Source: Acinetobacter sp. ANC 4862
Lineage (GTDB): Bacteria; Pseudomonadota; Gammaproteobacteria; Pseudomonadales; Moraxellaceae
Assembly (NCBI RefSeq): GCF_004336635.1
Contig: NZ_SJXH01000019.1
Coordinates: 1 to 56,971, forward strand
Direction: 5' to 3'
Length of the DNA: 56,971 nucleotides
The notes beneath the pieces were generated by a model. It saw only the letters and a program-made list of their open reading frames with translations, was not told the DNA's origin and made no database searches. Positions 55,574 through 56,971 of this stretch are shown piece after piece. The translations under genes and the position numbers were made by a program. Position 1 is the stretch's first letter. Each line of letters opens with the position of its first letter.

Positions 55574-56236
55574 ATGGCTTTTGATTTAGTACAATATTTT
55601 GCTGAGCAGATTAACAATCAAAAGCCTCAGCTTCTCGAGCAACACTCTAGAGAAGATAGAAAAGAGCATTTGTTAGAAATAAATGCGCTTGTATTGGGTA
55701 AGTTGATTACACTTTGGCGTTCTAATGACAAAAAAGTTTATCAAGAAATTTCCTCACCCGAGGAACTCTTTATTCAAGAGGTTGCACGTCATCTCACCAC
55801 TTCGTCAAAAAATCAATCTACATTAGCTAAAAATGAATTAGAGCCAGCAGTCACAGAGATATTAAGATTACAATTGGCAGAACTTAAACAGCTCAATGAT
55901 ATTGGTAATCTCGAAGTCCGAGGATTACGGGAATTACTTTTAGGGCAAATTGAACATCTTTCAGGTCAAGCCCCTGATTGGGTTTGGTCAACAAACGACC
56001 TATCAGAGTTAAAAGGCTCTAAACCAATTGTGCAAGAAGAGATATCATTAGACTCAACGATGAAGGAGTTTAATCAAATGGTTAGTCAACAACATACTGA
56101 TGCCAATAAAGATCAACACAATACTGCAGCGGTAGTAAATACTACAGTTCCAGGGTGGTCAAAAATTCTCGAACCTGTAGTTGCTATTATTATTCTCTGG
56201 GTTTTATATTGTGCAGCAACACAAATGTTTAACTAA
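55574..56236 (+). CDS. Tail-anchored protein of unknown function
   Basis: Not recognised. A 220-residue protein: charged helical N-terminal part (about 1-150, rich in Leu, Glu and Lys), a variable polar stretch, and one C-terminal membrane segment ILEPVVAIIILWVLYCAATQ at about 197-216 followed by MFN. This is a C-tail anchor topology. GGAG precedes the ATG at 55574. It lies 19 bp after sspB and is probably in the same transcript. It ends with a strong terminator. Confidence 0.75.
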   Translation: MAFDLVQYFAEQINNQKPQLLEQHSREDRKEHLLEINALVLGKLITLWRSNDKKVYQEISSPEELFIQEVARHLTTSSKNQSTLAKNELEPAVTEILRLQLAELKQLNDIGNLEVRGLRELLLGQIEHLSGQAPDWVWSTNDLSELKGSKPIVQEEISLDSTMKEFNQMVSQQHTDANKDQHNTAAVVNTTVPGWSKILEPVVAIIILWVLYCAATQMFN

Positions 56237-56262
56237 AATATTTAAAATTTTAGTTAAAAAAA

Positions 56263-56292
56263 ATAAAAAATCGCCCTTTAGGCGATTTTTTA
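56263..56292 (+). terminator. Terminator after the sspAB-linked gene
   Basis: AAAAATCGCC/GGCGATTTTT hairpin with T run. Confidence 0.86.
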
Positions 56293-56710
56293 TTTACTAA
56301 TAGCCCAGCACTTTAAACTTATAAACAACATAGATAAAAATTGAAAATTCTCTATACCTATTATTCAATGCAGCAATACATATATAAAAGTCTTTTCAAT
56401 TACCAAAGATTCCTCACCCTATTTACCCAATTTTTTTATTTAAACTTTTATTAAGTCTTTTTTTTACTTAGAGCATAGAAATCTGATTTTATTACCCTGA
56501 ACGTAATTTTTAACAAGGTTAAAGACTTTGTGGGCTTTTAATCGCCTTAGATCCTACTTCTTAGTACAAGAAGTTGCTAAGGATAAATATTTTCATTCTT
56601 TCAGAATCAAGATTTAATCCAAGAAATCTGATCATCACTTTTTTCAAATACTTGATAAAGAAGGCTCCATATAGAGCTTTTTTAATTTATTTTCTATTTA
56701 TTCCCCGCAT
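56293..56710. other. Intergenic region, 418 bp
   Basis: AT-rich spacer between two converging units. At 56545-56582 lies a nested inverted repeat: CCTTAG/CTAAGG outside and ACTTCTT/AAGAAGT inside. A frame at 56574-56768 runs through the rRNA terminator and is not considered a gene. Confidence 0.5.
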
Positions 56711-56746
56711 AAAAAAACACCCCCTTCTCTTGAAGGGGGTGTTTTC
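56711..56746 (-). terminator. Terminator of the rRNA operon
   Basis: Strong stem AACACCCCCTTC/GAAGGGGGTGTT with a T7 run on the minus strand, 12 bp beyond the 5S gene. Confidence 0.9.
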
Positions 56747-56758
56747 AGGAATAATGAG

Positions 56759-56872
56759 CTGGCGATGACTTACTCTCACATGGGTAACCCCACACTACCA
56801 TCAGCGCAAAGAGGTTTCACTTCTGAGTTCGGGAAGGGATCAGGTGGTTCACTCTTGCTATTGTCGCCAGCA
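56759..56872 (-). rRNA. rrf: 5S ribosomal RNA
   Basis: On the minus strand the sequence begins CTGGCGACAATAGCAAGAGT, contains ACCTGATCCCTTCCCGAACTC and GATGGTAGTGTGGGG, and ends GTCATCGCCAGC, so the two ends pair as helix I. About 114 bases, as expected for Acinetobacter 5S. Ends are approximate by a few bases. Confidence 0.95.
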
Positions 56873-56971
56873 CAACTGTTTATGGATACTCGCTTAGTCT
56901 TACGTTTGTGCTAAGGTTTTTCCAAATCTTTACAGATTGGGCTGTTTGAGTTGCTATTGTCTAACTAACGC
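56873..56971 (-). other. 23S-5S spacer of the rRNA operon (partial)
   Basis: The last 99 bases lie upstream of the 5S gene in the direction of transcription. They do not match conserved 23S 3'-end sequence that I recognise, so they are taken as the transcribed 23S-5S spacer. The 23S gene should begin just beyond the right edge. Confidence 0.6.

Noticed and set aside
56574..56768. A 64-codon plus-strand frame at the rRNA terminator
   Set aside because: It reads through the rrn terminator hairpin into the 5S gene.

Overview
The window is a chromosomal segment of an Acinetobacter-type gammaproteobacterium (Moraxellaceae). The clearest markers are an OmpA/Omp38 protein with the Acinetobacter sequence style, a membrane PQQ glucose dehydrogenase of the A. 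calcoaceticus Gcd size, the rplM-rpsI-sspA-sspB and pdxA-rsmA-apaH gene orders, and AT-rich DNA with short intergenic spaces, most ending in U-tailed hairpin terminators. The species cannot be fixed from the sequence alone.

Layout: (1) 1-2.4 kb: tail of an IS3-family transposase, then a membrane-anchored multicopper oxidase with a His/Pro/Ser repeat linker. (2) 2.5-4.7 kb: a YgfZ-like folate-binding protein, a small conserved hypothetical and a secreted Sel1-repeat protein. (3) 4.8-10.3 kb, minus strand: an apparent operon of an OprB-type porin, a TonB receptor closely resembling PqqU/YncD (split by a one-base shift in a G8 tract), an Old Yellow Enzyme-type reductase and an AEC transporter. 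(4) 10.7-20.6 kb: housekeeping genes (mutM, ppiC, mscL, typA, xanP, rsmC, lysP, a hydrolase, ompA). (5) 21-25.6 kb: a FimT-like pseudopilin, a thiolase, a frameshifted VOC-family gene, and cysI with its DUF934 partner. (6) 26-29.8 kb: gcd and a second OprB porin. With region 3 this gives the parts for using sugar with scavenged PQQ: outer-membrane sugar entry, PQQ import and periplasmic glucose oxidation. (7) 29.9-35.8 kb: a CaiB/BaiF CoA-transferase, an AraC-type regulator, a thiolase and a FadB/FadJ-like multifunctional protein, a probable acyl-CoA degradation module. (8) 36-46.2 kb: a GNAT protein, a methyltransferase, a hemolysin III protein, an MFS transporter, a metallophosphoesterase, a phospholipase-D lipoprotein, an acyltransferase and hflX. 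(9) 46.2-50.3 kb: a LrgA/LrgB pair, then five tandem DUF2147 paralogues, each with its own terminator and at least four with a matching promoter, repeating every 605-610 bp. (10) 50.3-53 kb: pdxA-rsmA-apaH. (11) 53.3-56.2 kb: rplM-rpsI with a structured leader, a convergent 39-residue membrane miniprotein, sspA-sspB and a tail-anchored unknown. (12) 56.7 kb to the end: terminator, 5S rRNA and part of the 23S-5S spacer of a minus-strand rRNA operon.

The most unusual items are the DUF2147 array, the G-tract split in the PQQ receptor, the competing hairpins ahead of rplM, the duplicated translation start of the AraC regulator and the unlisted 39-residue ORF. I saw no CRISPR array, prophage, tRNA gene or replication origin.
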